From contig NC_079885.1 of assembly GCF_029227915.1 (NCBI RefSeq), positions 23,871,001 through 23,935,000 of the forward strand: DNA of 64,000 nucleotides, written 5' to 3'. The notes beneath the pieces are model-generated. The model made no database searches, was not told the DNA's origin, and saw nothing but the letters and a program-made list of their open reading frames with translations. The stretch comes from Hydractinia symbiolongicarpus. Taxonomy: Eukaryota > Cnidaria > Hydrozoa > Anthoathecata > Hydractiniidae. Below are positions 54,949 to 64,000 of the stretch, piece after piece (within the stretch, counting starts at the first letter, position 1; each line of letters begins with the position of its first letter). The translations under genes were made by a program, and so were the position numbers.

Positions 54949-55266
54949 TCAGTGGACTTTCACTACCTGATTAAAGAAATCTCTACAGTTAAGTGAAAAT
55001 CTTTTAAGTATGTCATGACGACCATACATTTTGTTAAACACTTTATGAACTTGGAACCTTGCTGACACATCCTTGGTGGAATTAACAAAGTCAGTTTTTT
55101 TGGAAGTAGCTCTGCCGATTCTGAGGATTTCAGCTCCAATTGATGGATAAAACATTCTTGATGGTATGTTACTGCTTTTGCTTAAAATGATGTCTATATC
55201 TAAGAATGATGCTTGGTCACCATCGTGCTCCCTTTTTAATTCGAGATTTTTGGGATAAGTCGTCAC
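54949..55266 (-). pseudogene. Reverse transcriptase C-terminal relic, copy 2
   Basis: One open frame of 105 codons: LELKREHDGDQASFLDIDII, SNIPSRMFYPSIGAEILRIG, then YGRHDILKRFSLNCRDFFNQ. In relatives I recall, a block lies between FLDIDI and SNIPS, so this copy probably has an internal in-frame deletion. It lacks the catalytic boxes. Confidence 0.5.
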
Positions 55267-57556
55267 TCTCCAAAGACAAGACTAAGTATGATCAAATCCT
55301 ATTGTCACAATGATTTTCAGCATTATGTTTTGGCAAAAAAACAAAAAGGTGTGAACATGACAAATTTTTGTTACCAGCATATTTAATATACTTTTTTATG
55401 ATTAGGCTAAAAAGACAATAGAATTGTCAGGAGTCGTGAGTAGAGCGCAGAATAGCTTTCGGATTGCTTTGTCATTGTTGAATGCCATACGGGAAATAAC
55501 TTTTCTTTATTTACGAAATAAGAAATCAAACACACACACTTATTGCAAATGTGCGAACGAAAACTTTGAACTAACAAAAATGTTTCATTATAGACTATAA
55601 TTATTTATGAAATCTTAACTATAATAGAACACATCTATTGTTTTATTTCTCCGAGATGTCAAAAATTCGACAAACGAGATGATAGAACATGTCCTGTCCA
55701 AGTATTTAATGATATTCATAAAACATCCGGCGAACAATCAATCAACCAGGTTTGTGTATAGAGAGGGTTGAAGTGCCAATTTAACAAATATTACGTAATG
55801 TATCCATATAAGGCCATGTTACATCCAAATAGATAAACGCCTTAATAATAGTAACCTGGCTGCTAGCGCGATCGAAAGTAGGAGCTTCACGAAGTGCGCT
55901 ACACACGTTTTATGCTCTCAGAAAATAATCTTTAACTACAAATAATTAAGGATATAATTTAGAGAAAACCTATTTGTGGACAACCTTCTACAAGCATGTA
56001 CAGTTTGAGAGCGGCATCCATAGCTACTTGCTTTGGCATAATAGATAAGTTTCAGTGTGACGTTGATATTTTGGTTTTGTATCAAAACCAATACGTTGTT
56101 CACACATACATAGGGGCTAAAAATGTAAACAACAGACAACCATGCTCAAACATATATACAGTCAAACAAATATAAATATGCTAAAATTGCTAAAACTTGT
56201 ACTCAAAAAGACAAAATCAATTCTAGTGCCTATTCCATTTTGTATTTTTGAAAAATGCACTAATTACAACAATCACAAAATTTCTGCAGACTCTCCATAG
56301 ATCTTAACAATACAAACGTATAATATGTACCAAGAGAGATTGGAACGTTTAAGTTTTCATGGTGGTCGTTTACAGAAATTTGTTCAACTAAAGAGATATG
56401 AGTTTACATTTGTTATTATTATTATTTTATAAAGTAATTTTGCAAATTTTAAGTTAAAGATAAATGTTAAGATGTTAAGAAATAAAAGTTAAGATAAATG
56501 TTATAATGCCAAAAGGAAAAGACAGGATTGGACCTCCAATGGTAGGTTTTCATCAAATTTTTATCTTACATGTTAATCAAATATATAATTTTTTCAGCAT
56601 AACACCAGAAATAATAAAAATGAAAAGTCTCTAAATTATAGGAAAATCGACTATTGCCTCCATGAACGCTGTTATTTAAAACATAATCGTTATTCTAATG
56701 TAACATGGTTTATCAAGAAAACAGTATAATCAGCTAAAGTATGCAGGTATACTTAGAAAATATGGCTATTAAAGAAAAGAAAATATTTTTGAATTGCATG
56801 GAAATAGATTTTTCCGAAAAGCCAAAGAAAATGATGTATCAGTGTTGGTTCGCGAGATTTTCGGTGTAACATTTCTAATGCAAAGGGTAGGAAAACGATT
56901 ATTGTGTGAAGAAAGTGTGGTCTGCTTTAGCCTTCGCATTTTTAATTTTATTTCTCTTTTCGATAAATAAAATGAAAATGGTATACATTTTTTTGAAAAT
57001 TTATTGTCTCTCTAATAATTTAGTCTTAACAAAGGCAGAAGGCAAGCGATGAAGGAATAGAAAATGATGTAGCTTTTTCTGTTACTTAGAGTACGATTAG
57101 AGCTTGATAAATTAGAAAATATAAATTGCCTGGCTGCCTGTTTGCTTGCTTACACGAATGGAACCTTGGTTTGGCGACTTGGCCTTTGGCAGTGGTTATA
57201 CAAGCTGCAAAAGCTTTTTATTAACAAAAAGTTCTTTCCCAAGAAACATTTTTACACCACCTGTCATGTTTCGACTTCTCTTAATCGACATCAGGGTCGC
57301 GAAAGGAAACACCTATATCCGACTAGGGCTTAAATCGGCTCACAAAAATCCACTAACCATTCCGAAAATTTTAAATTTAAAAAAAAGGAGCCCGTATATA
57401 CTACCTTTAAGGTCCCAACATTATTTTTTTATAATTTCCAACATACCTTAATACAAAATCTTCTAGTTGCAAGCGTTTTTCAGCCTGAAACGTTAAATAC
57501 AAATTGTACATCTAAGTGCCAAGATTGAAATCTTAATATTTTTGTGAACGAATTTT

Positions 57557-57862
57557 ATGGTATTTCAAAGAAAGACTTCATTGTTTGCTATATTTATCTT
57601 TTTAATTTTTTTTGCACTCAAAGAAATACATAGTGGCAGTACCATTCCCAGAAACGCGAAATATATATCTAAGCAAAAAAAATTTCACTGGAAATCGTCT
57701 ATTAAGAAAGAGGTTAATAGAAGATTATTCGAAATGCAATTCAAAATAAATTTAGATCCTATGAGACACATTGGCATAAGCGATTTTCCATCTTATTCAA
57801 CTCGACATATCCCTTTAAACCGCGTTGTTGCGATATCACCTGCGCAAATCGGGAAAGACTAA
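57557..57862 (+). CDS. Small secreted protein of unknown function
   Basis: ATG 57,557, TAA 57,860-57,862, 101 codons. A basic start (MVFQRK) and a hydrophobic core TSLFAIFIFLIFFAL (residues 7-21) make a clear signal peptide with a likely cut after HSGS. The mature ~73 residues are basic (KYISKQKKFHWKSSIKKEVN) with no Cys, ending HIPLNRVVAISPAQIGKD. Copy 1 has stops in the middle, so only this copy can make the full protein. I do not recognise the family. A peptide precursor is possible, but no repeated amidation or dibasic peptide units are seen. Confidence 0.45.
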   Translation: MVFQRKTSLFAIFIFLIFFALKEIHSGSTIPRNAKYISKQKKFHWKSSIKKEVNRRLFEMQFKINLDPMRHIGISDFPSYSTRHIPLNRVVAISPAQIGKD

Positions 57863-58186
57863 CTTGCATCCATGTTCCATTCCACCGGTAACCGTAAAGA
57901 AAATGCTGGTAACTACATCGTAATGCAGATACAACTAGCCAGAAATTTTAATGAAAAAAGGAGGTTTCTCTCCAACGAATAGGAAGCCACTGGAGAACTT
58001 CCGTAGTCTCCCCTTTACAGGGATGATCGAAAACCAAATGGATATTGGCTGTACTGAAAAAAAAACCTATGGATATGGAAACATGAAGATTGGTGAAATT
58101 CACCCAGGCCCTGAGTAAGTATCCCCTGCCTTCTGCAAGACCCTTAGAAAGGTTGTGACAAAGAATGAAAAGCAGCAACCCTGGAA

Positions 58187-58430
58187 AATGCTACCAGGGT
58201 AAGCAGTAATACGAGAGGCAATTTTTGACATAAGGCCCCGTTGGCACTGGCGAAACGTTTTTAGCTGTAAAATGAGATGGGAACCGCACGTCACTACCTC
58301 TTTTTCAACTAGAGCAGTTTGATGAGCGTTGCAAACATGACAGAAGTAGGCATTAGTGTCTGACAACTCCTCGCTTTCAAAGAAATTATCTAAGGAAGTA
58401 TGTAACGTAGGGTGCAGATAAAAAAGTATT
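58187..58430 (-). pseudogene. USP fragment, third copy
   Basis: Begins exactly at the right break of segment copy 2. Minus strand: LSDTNAYFCHVCNAHQTALV, SCGSH-type TCGSHLILQLK, then a frameshift in the ARFASANGL region. No catalytic residues. Upstream (58,380-58,425) still matches the DNFFESEEL region. Confidence 0.6.
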
Positions 58431-60260
58431 AGTAAACTGGTGCTTTTTTCACTCTCGACGCAAAATAAACCTCACCAAGGCTTTGTTGTGAAATAAAAGT
58501 CGGTTGTTAAACATTGATTGTTACAAATTACATGGATACAACTTCTGTTTGTATAGAATGTTGTGTTCCGCCATCTTTTCCAACCATGATGCTTCCCCCT
58601 CTTAAAATAATAGAGCCATTAGACTAGTCAAGTCTCTAGAGATTGCTGTTTTGTTATCTCATAAACAAAAATATTTTGTTCTAAAAGGTAGCTGTTAGAA
58701 GTGGGTCTTTTACTGTGACACATGTTGAACAGTTCTTTTTTTAGATGTGGTAGTGACGTGTGTCCAGCAAAGACAAACACCTTTCGCAGCGGTGTAGTGA
58801 AAGGTTTTTTGTGGAACTTGTCGTAATTTTGTGCTAGAGTTTTTTTTATCATTATCGACTGAACTTATGAAAAAAAGGATCTCCTGAAACTTTGCCTACT
58901 AAACTATCATGTTCAAGACGTGATAAATTCTCCACAGTAATCGACTGAACTGATTACCATTAAGAGCAGGATCTTTTGACCACTCCCACTTACAAAAAGG
59001 AAATCAGCTTTATCTCAACCAACACAAGGAACTTTAGTGCAATTGTGTTGTGTGATGATGTCACATCCTTTGTAAAGACGATACTGGCAGGTCTAGATGT
59101 TGCGCAGGTATTGTGTATCTTTATACTAACGACATAAACGCCTTTATTGTGATAGTGCCGCAGAATTGAATTTAGTCAAAGTCATGTTAGCAATAGCACC
59201 AGGCCGGTTGATATTGCTTTAAACTACGGATGAGATAATGTAATTGCAGCGTTGGTGAAATTTAACAGTGAACTATCGCTTAGAGTTCGCCTGGCTTTTC
59301 TTGTAAACTGACGATCAATTTTCGACGACACCCATCATTTTCGCACATTCCGATACATTATAAATGTTAGATTTGTCGCTCATCAGATACTTGTAAAATG
59401 TACGCAATGCCCCTAAATAAGACTTTATTGCCTAAGTTGATCACGAAGTAATTTTTAACAAAGAATGTCCTGATGTTGAATGAGTCACTAATTCACTTTA
59501 CCACTACAGTATATCTGTTTAAAAGGTTGTAAGGCGCCCCTCTCTTTTTTTAATTTTCCATTCGCAGTGGTCATCTAAGTCTTGAGAATTGCTCCATTTT
59601 ACATTTTTTTATGATTTTGCGTGAAAAAAAATCTGTGTTTTGATTATTTAGGTTAACATTCGATGTATTTTTTCTAAGAGAATTTCTAAGGGTTTTGCTA
59701 TCATGCAGAACGTTCGGAGGGTTACAACCTCTATAATAATTAACCAGCCGTGATGAGACAAGTCATACCACAGCAGCTAGCTCTTTTGTTACAACATCGT
59801 CAATTGGATGAGGCTTGAACACATCACCGTCTAAATCTATTTTATTTTTTCATCAACAACACTTTTGTTAGAAGTGCCGGAAATATCTTCATTATAATCT
59901 GACTGACTCTGAACCCAAGGCATGTTTATGAATAGCGAATTTCCGAAAACAAGACCGCAAAGGCAACACCAACGGGAGAACAATCTTTTTCGTGATGTAC
60001 GCATGCGCATAGCAAAGGAATCCCCAATTTGGCGTTCTGTTCCGCGAAAACCGAATTCATTTCTATGAATTTGAAGTAATAGTTATAGGTCCAAGTTGGA
60101 CAGTACTCATGCTTGTAATAAGCAAGAAAGTGTATTCAGCACCTTCTTCTGGGAGCCTAATCCCAATTTTATTTACATCCACCGTCCCTGTAGACAAGAT
60201 ACTTCAGTGCAGCTTGCTGTATTGTAAACCCTTTTCAATGTGGTGAAAACGTCAAAAAAA
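58431..60260. other. Gene-less stretch
   Basis: No supported gene or element ends. The open frame at 58,628-58,852 (minus) has no recognisable feature. GC content is a little higher than in the surroundings around 59,000-60,200, and CG-containing words are more frequent, but I would not call a gene from this. Confidence 0.4.
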
Positions 60261-60914
60261 ATGGCTGCCAAAGCGTAAGTTTATAATCATAACATACATA
60301 GCCATGACACTTTTTATGCTCTGAAAGAGTCTCTTTTCTCATTTCACTACGGGAATAAGTCAGTTATAAGAGAGCTTTCAAATGTGTTTTTCAAGGTTAA
60401 GATTTTATTGTTTAAGCATAATTTTTTGGCTGATCAGTTGGGAATCAATTTGAATAATTTTTTTTATCATTTTAGGAAGCCAATTTGCTGGACCCTATGT
60501 TCTTCTCATTCGAGAAATGCTTCTTTTCGAACCATGGCAACAAAAAAGAGGGTCACCAGAGCGTGGTCTCGTATGGAAACGAATTGCAGAGAGTTTAAAT
60601 AAAATAGCTGATCAAATTTTTAAAGTAGACGATCGATCAGTAAGAGATCATTTCAAATTGTTAGAAAAAAATTCTTGAAAAAAAAAGCGCCAGAAGAAAA
60701 AAAGGAATAGCAAACATCAGTCAATTTAAAGACAATAATGAGCTTCACGAAAAACAAAAATCAAAACAGAAAGAGACTGCAGAGTTGGAGATAAATCAAG
60801 CTGAAGAGTTTCGACTTCAATCCGTTGAGACGTTTGGTGAAACAAAGAAACGAGCAAACACAGATGAAGGAGTACCACGGAAAAGAAGAAGATCAGATAT
60901 ATATACTGTATAAA
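60261..60914 (+). pseudogene. Myb/SANT-like DNA-binding protein, frame-broken
   Basis: After an acceptor (TTTTAG, 60,475) a frame reads MLLFEPWQQKRGSPERGLVW, then KRIAESLNKIADQIFKVDDR and SVRDHFKLLEK, a helix-rich DNA-binding region of a kind very common in cnidarian repetitive proteins (Myb/SANT-like, from memory). A frameshift in an A-rich run (60,667-60,690) is followed in another frame by KDNNELHEKQKSKQKETAEL, MRKESMETFGETKK-like SVETFGETKKRANTDEG and a basic end PRKRRRSDIYTV with TAA at about 60,912. A possible first exon (ATG 60,261, donor GTAAGT) is not phase-compatible with the FEPWQ frame. Confidence 0.55.
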
Positions 60915-61239
60915 TTTACATTTTGTTTGGATATTGTTACACTTTTATAACAATCCATTTTTACTGAAAAATACTCCTCAATTATTGGTGGTGGACAGTC
61001 AAATAATTCTGATGTTGTTTATCCATAAAAGCATGACCGTACATTTTGTAGTAAAACACACACAATGTACATTTTTCCAACTGCACTAAGTTGTATTTTC
61101 AAGTTTTATAGAAGTCAAGAAATTTGAAATAATTTATGATTGTTGTTGTTGTTGTTCTGAAAGAATGGCCTTTTAATGCATTTAGAAATGAAGAAGGGTT
61201 CACTGGAACCTTAATCTTGTTTTTTAATTTTTGGGGATA

Positions 61240-61575
61240 AAATTTCTAGTGCAGGAAACGTTTTCCAAAACCAAACCAGATTTTTCAGCACGTTTTGCCA
61301 AAATGCTTCATCATATGCAACACGAACTGTAACATGACCATAGTTATCACATGATGGAATAGTTTCAATAAGCCTAGCCGCGCACATATTTTGTACTAAC
61401 CCAGGTCCATGATTTTTCTTTGATATGTATTTCTGTATTTATTCCATGTTTTATTTGCCATGTTTGTATTTTTTTTCGAATAAACCATATATCACTAATA
61501 ATATACGGTGGACAATTGTCCTTCTCATTAATTTGTAGCCTTTTGATGTTTGGAAGCAAAGTTTGAATTTTGACG
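61240..61575 (-). pseudogene. Fragment of an unknown repetitive protein
   Basis: Minus strand 61,559-61,374 reads RLQINEKDNCPPYIISDIWF and KEKSWTWVSTKYVRG; after frameshifts NYGHVTV and LVWFWKTFPALEILSPK follow. Word order and Trp-rich character look protein-like rather than random. I recall similar phrases in unclassified cnidarian transposon proteins but cannot name a domain. Confidence 0.35.
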
Positions 61576-61680
61576 CGGTAATTTTAACAGGGAAAGGCAT
61601 ATCGATAATTTTTGAACAATTTCAGAGGTGAAGTACGTGCCCTTAATGAGGGTATCAATAAAACAACATTCGATTTCGGC

Positions 61681-61845
61681 CATATTACGTCAAACGTGTA
61701 ATGATAAATTCGCTGGCAAGATCATGAACGCCTACTGCACATGTACAATTAGACTTTTTGGAATCCATATTACGTAAAACGTGTAATGATAAACTCGGTA
61801 GTAAGATCATGAACGCCTACCGCACATGTACAGTTAGACTTTTAG
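61681..61845. repeat. 85-bp tandem duplication
   Basis: CATATTACGT.AAACGTGTAATGATAAA through GCACATGTAC.(A/G)TTAGACTTTT occurs twice in direct succession (61,681-61,760 and 61,766-61,845) with about six differences. Confidence 0.85.
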
Positions 61846-62600
61846 AAATTTGCATGTTGCAGTTTTACTTTTCCACACAAAGCTGCAAATTTAGTGGGTA
61901 CCTGTAATTCAACTTGTACCAGTAAATTGTCGATTTGGAATGTTCCTACAAGCACAAAAGACATTAACCCAAGACGTGTAAAAGTCTTCGTTTTTACGCA
62001 AAAAAAAATTTAAAAAATATACCCAATGCAATGTTGAAAAACGGAAATCAGAGGTTACTTGAAAACAGTTATTCCAGGTTGGGTCAGGACCAGCCTGAAG
62101 TTACTAGGGTGATGTGCGTGGGCGTAAAACCACGAAGATATAAAAAGGAATTTCACACACCCTTGCAGAGCTTCTTTTAGAAATAACTATGGGTATAGCA
62201 GGATCGTTAACCCTGTAAACCAAGTGTCCAAACTTGGCATCTCTACTGGACTGAGGTAAAAAAGTGGAGTCGTTGCACCCAGAGATAGACAAGACATAGT
62301 CAAATCTTTGCTAATATTCTAATGATTACTCTATAAGAGAGTGAAGAGTGAGCCTGTGACAGGAACAGCCAGGGTATTACAATTCCGCTAGGAAAAGATA
62401 ACCCTCCCCTTTTAATGCGAGTGTTAACCAGATTACATTTTCCAAAAAACAACACATACAACAAAAGAGTTATTTAAATGGGATGGCGCAACTCTAACAA
62501 CTGTTTTATCGCCACATCTTAACCATGAGCCACATCTGCGATATTTAATGAATGCCTAATAGTGGCTTGCCCCTAGCAGCTAGCGAATATTTGTTGTTGA
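61846..62600. other. Gene-less stretch with one dispersed repeat unit
   Basis: No gene. A diverged copy of the GTGGAGTCGT..AGACAAGAC unit lies at about 62,262-62,300. Nothing else supported. Confidence 0.45.
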
Positions 62601-62608
62601 ACGATATG

Positions 62609-62917
62609 TCATTCGTTGGCTAAGATTTTGAAAATGTCGTCATTTGAATCAAAGCAGTTAAAAAATTTGTTATTGTCCAAGAATCTTTCATCAAGAAACG
62701 TAAACCCCTTCAGTTGGATAATCAAAATGTCTCCACAATGGGTGTAAACCGTTTCCCTTGTGCTGTCTTGATAAGGAAAGCACTGCGGACAAAGCCACCT
62801 GCCATTTCCAGACAGATTTTCGGGCTGAAAAGATGATTGAACCTGTAACGCTGTTTGAGATAAGGAGTGACACAATAGGCATACTTCTGTTCCTGCTAGA
62901 TGATATGAAGCATGCAT
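62609..62917 (-). pseudogene. USP-like fragment, different lineage
   Basis: Minus strand: VCLLCHSLSQTALQVQSSFQ, SGNGRWLCPQCFPYQDSTRE and THCGDILIIQLKGFTF. The zinc pair WLCPQC and the LIIQLKGF strand are USP landmarks, but the sequence differs clearly from the other USP fragments, so it comes from another subfamily. Neither the catalytic Cys nor His box is present. Confidence 0.58.
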
Positions 62918-63159
62918 TACATGACGTCGTAGTGGTTATAATGTTGCGATGATATCATTATAACCGAAGGGCCCGTTAACTCACCGAAAACAGGAAGACA
63001 GTAATATGGGAGGCAATTTTCGACACATGTCTGTTGCACAACACCACCTACTTTTTAGCTAGAGCGGTTTGGTGAGCGTTGCAAACATGTTAAAAGTATG
63101 CATTAGTGTCTGACAACTCCTCGCTTATAAAGAAATTAAAAAAATAATTTACAAAGAGG

Positions 63160-63400
63160 TGGCTAGCCATCGCAATAATGAACTCCACATGTTAGGCTTT
63201 GGAAAAAAACTAAAGGTTATACTCTTGTACAGAAAATGCCCCCAGAAGCACAATTCTAGCTGGTTTACCTCGAAGAGGTCCGCAGACGTTCATCAGCAGA
63301 AACTGTTCAACTTTGCTATTCTTTGTTTTTAACTCAGGTAATTAGTGAAGTCGTCACTCTTCAAAGACAAGACTGAGTGCAGTCAAGCCGCCTTGCTCAC
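63160..63400. repeat. Dispersed repeats bordering a USP relic
   Basis: About 63,165-63,270 matches the 18,595 family (TGGCTAGCCATCGCAATAAT, AATGAACTCCACATGTTAGG). About 63,346-63,395 is another GTCGTCACTCTTCAAAGACA unit followed by CAAGCCGCCTTGCTCACTCA. The order repeat, repeat, USP equals that at 8566-9545. Confidence 0.65.
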
Positions 63401-63433
63401 TCATTTTAATTAAAATACTCTTACCTCAGCTCT

Positions 63434-63845
63434 TCAAAAAAGAAAACATATGACTCGTGACCCGTGACTGTTAATAAGGCCGTCATTACAGAAAATTACT
63501 GCTCTATTGTTGCAATGTATGCACCAGTGAACCTTTTGGTCGAAGGCTATGGTTGTGTAGTGACCCATATTTAAGTTGCCGCAAAGTTTGATAATAGCCC
63601 GTAATTGAAAATGTTTACGAAATTTCACTTCTCCATCTACGGTAAAAAGGTATGGAAATGGTACCAGGGTAAGCAGTAATATGAGAGGTATTTTTTGACA
63701 CAAAGGAAGATTGTAACGTAAGGTGCAGAGACAATTGGATGCATGGAGCTAAAACTTCTGAGGAGCTGTTATTAATGCATCTATCGCAAATGATGGATGT
63801 CTTGATGGAAATACTAAAAAGACTTCCAGGAAAGGGGAAATCCAA
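63434..63845 (-). pseudogene. USP fragment with catalytic-His region
   Basis: Minus strand: IKTSIICDRCINNSSSEVLA (zinc pair C-x2-C), a deletion that removes the CHVC and LILQLKRF blocks, then in another frame DGEVKFRKHFQLRAIIKLCG and NLNMGHYTTIAFDQKVHWCI. GHYTT is the USP catalytic-His box and WCIHCNNRAV follows as usual. This is the only fragment here that keeps that box readable. Frame change near 63,650. Confidence 0.65.
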
Positions 63846-64000
63846 TGACAGACCAGGTAGGAGGTATCACTTTTGTTATTGTTTTGTTTCTTCGTATTCA
63901 TCTAGGAAGGATACCTGTAATTTGCTGATAACAAAATTCTTATTCCCTTCACCATGTCTATCTTTGTATGACACATTCCCCTTCACTTTATGTTGTTAGG

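Larger units (their letters stand above)
26356..58187. repeat. Segmental duplication, copy 2 (expanded by insertions)
   Basis: Same order as 5316-16,715 but interrupted by the BEL complex (28,821-47,143) and a LINE (about 48,050-50,925). About 660 bp present in copy 1 is missing at 47,385, where GATTACTGGCAA joins GCCCCCTTGC. After subtracting the insertions about 10.6 kb remains, in agreement with copy 1. It ends at 58,187 by joining a USP fragment. Confidence 0.87.

Overview
The window is AT-rich, intron-bearing eukaryotic DNA made almost entirely of mobile elements and their remains. There are no bacterial-style operons. The mix of families (BEL/Pao, DIRS, Helentron-type helicase-endonuclease, THAP/YqaJ elements, pogo and hAT transposons, CR1/L2-like LINEs) and the general look of the proteins point to an invertebrate animal, most likely a hydrozoan cnidarian. 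That assignment is an inference. I see no convincing single-copy housekeeping gene.

Layout. 0.4-3.2 kb holds a spliced but damaged RAG1-like gene: N-terminal zinc/RING region plus a DDE-type core, lacking its C-terminal end. 5.3-16.7 kb and 26.4-58.2 kb are two copies of one ~11 kb segment. The segment holds a Helentron fragment, a Tigger-like transposase relic, a ubiquitin-protease (USP) relic and several small unknown genes. Between the copies lie a LINE endonuclease relic (17.5-17.8 kb), a THAP/SAP-SWIM-YqaJ transposon with terminal inverted repeats (19.0-22.3 kb), a C-rich MITE (22.3-23.0 kb), a decayed reverse transcriptase (23.0-23.8 kb) and a DIRS element (24.3-26.36 kb) cut off at the start of segment copy 2.

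Segment copy 2 is swollen to ~32 kb by nested insertions. A BEL/Pao LTR retrotransposon (28,821-47,143, 5-bp target duplication) sits inside the Tigger-like relic. Four elements are inserted into it: a 2.5-kb TIR element in the left LTR, a pogo/Tigger element and a hAT element in the interior, and a full-length LINE with a poly-A tail in the right LTR. Removing them leaves LTRs of about 483 and 485 bp, so the order of events can be read from the sequence. A second LINE (48.05-50.92 kb) lies further right in copy 2.

The pogo transposase, the hAT transposase and both ORFs of the LTR-nested LINE look open, suggesting recent activity. The pogo element carries a small antisense gene with a HIRAN-like domain inside its intron, and its transposase ends in a PCNA-binding-type motif. 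The last 6 kb (58-64 kb) hold further USP relics, a Myb/SANT-like gene with broken frame, and dispersed and tandem repeats.
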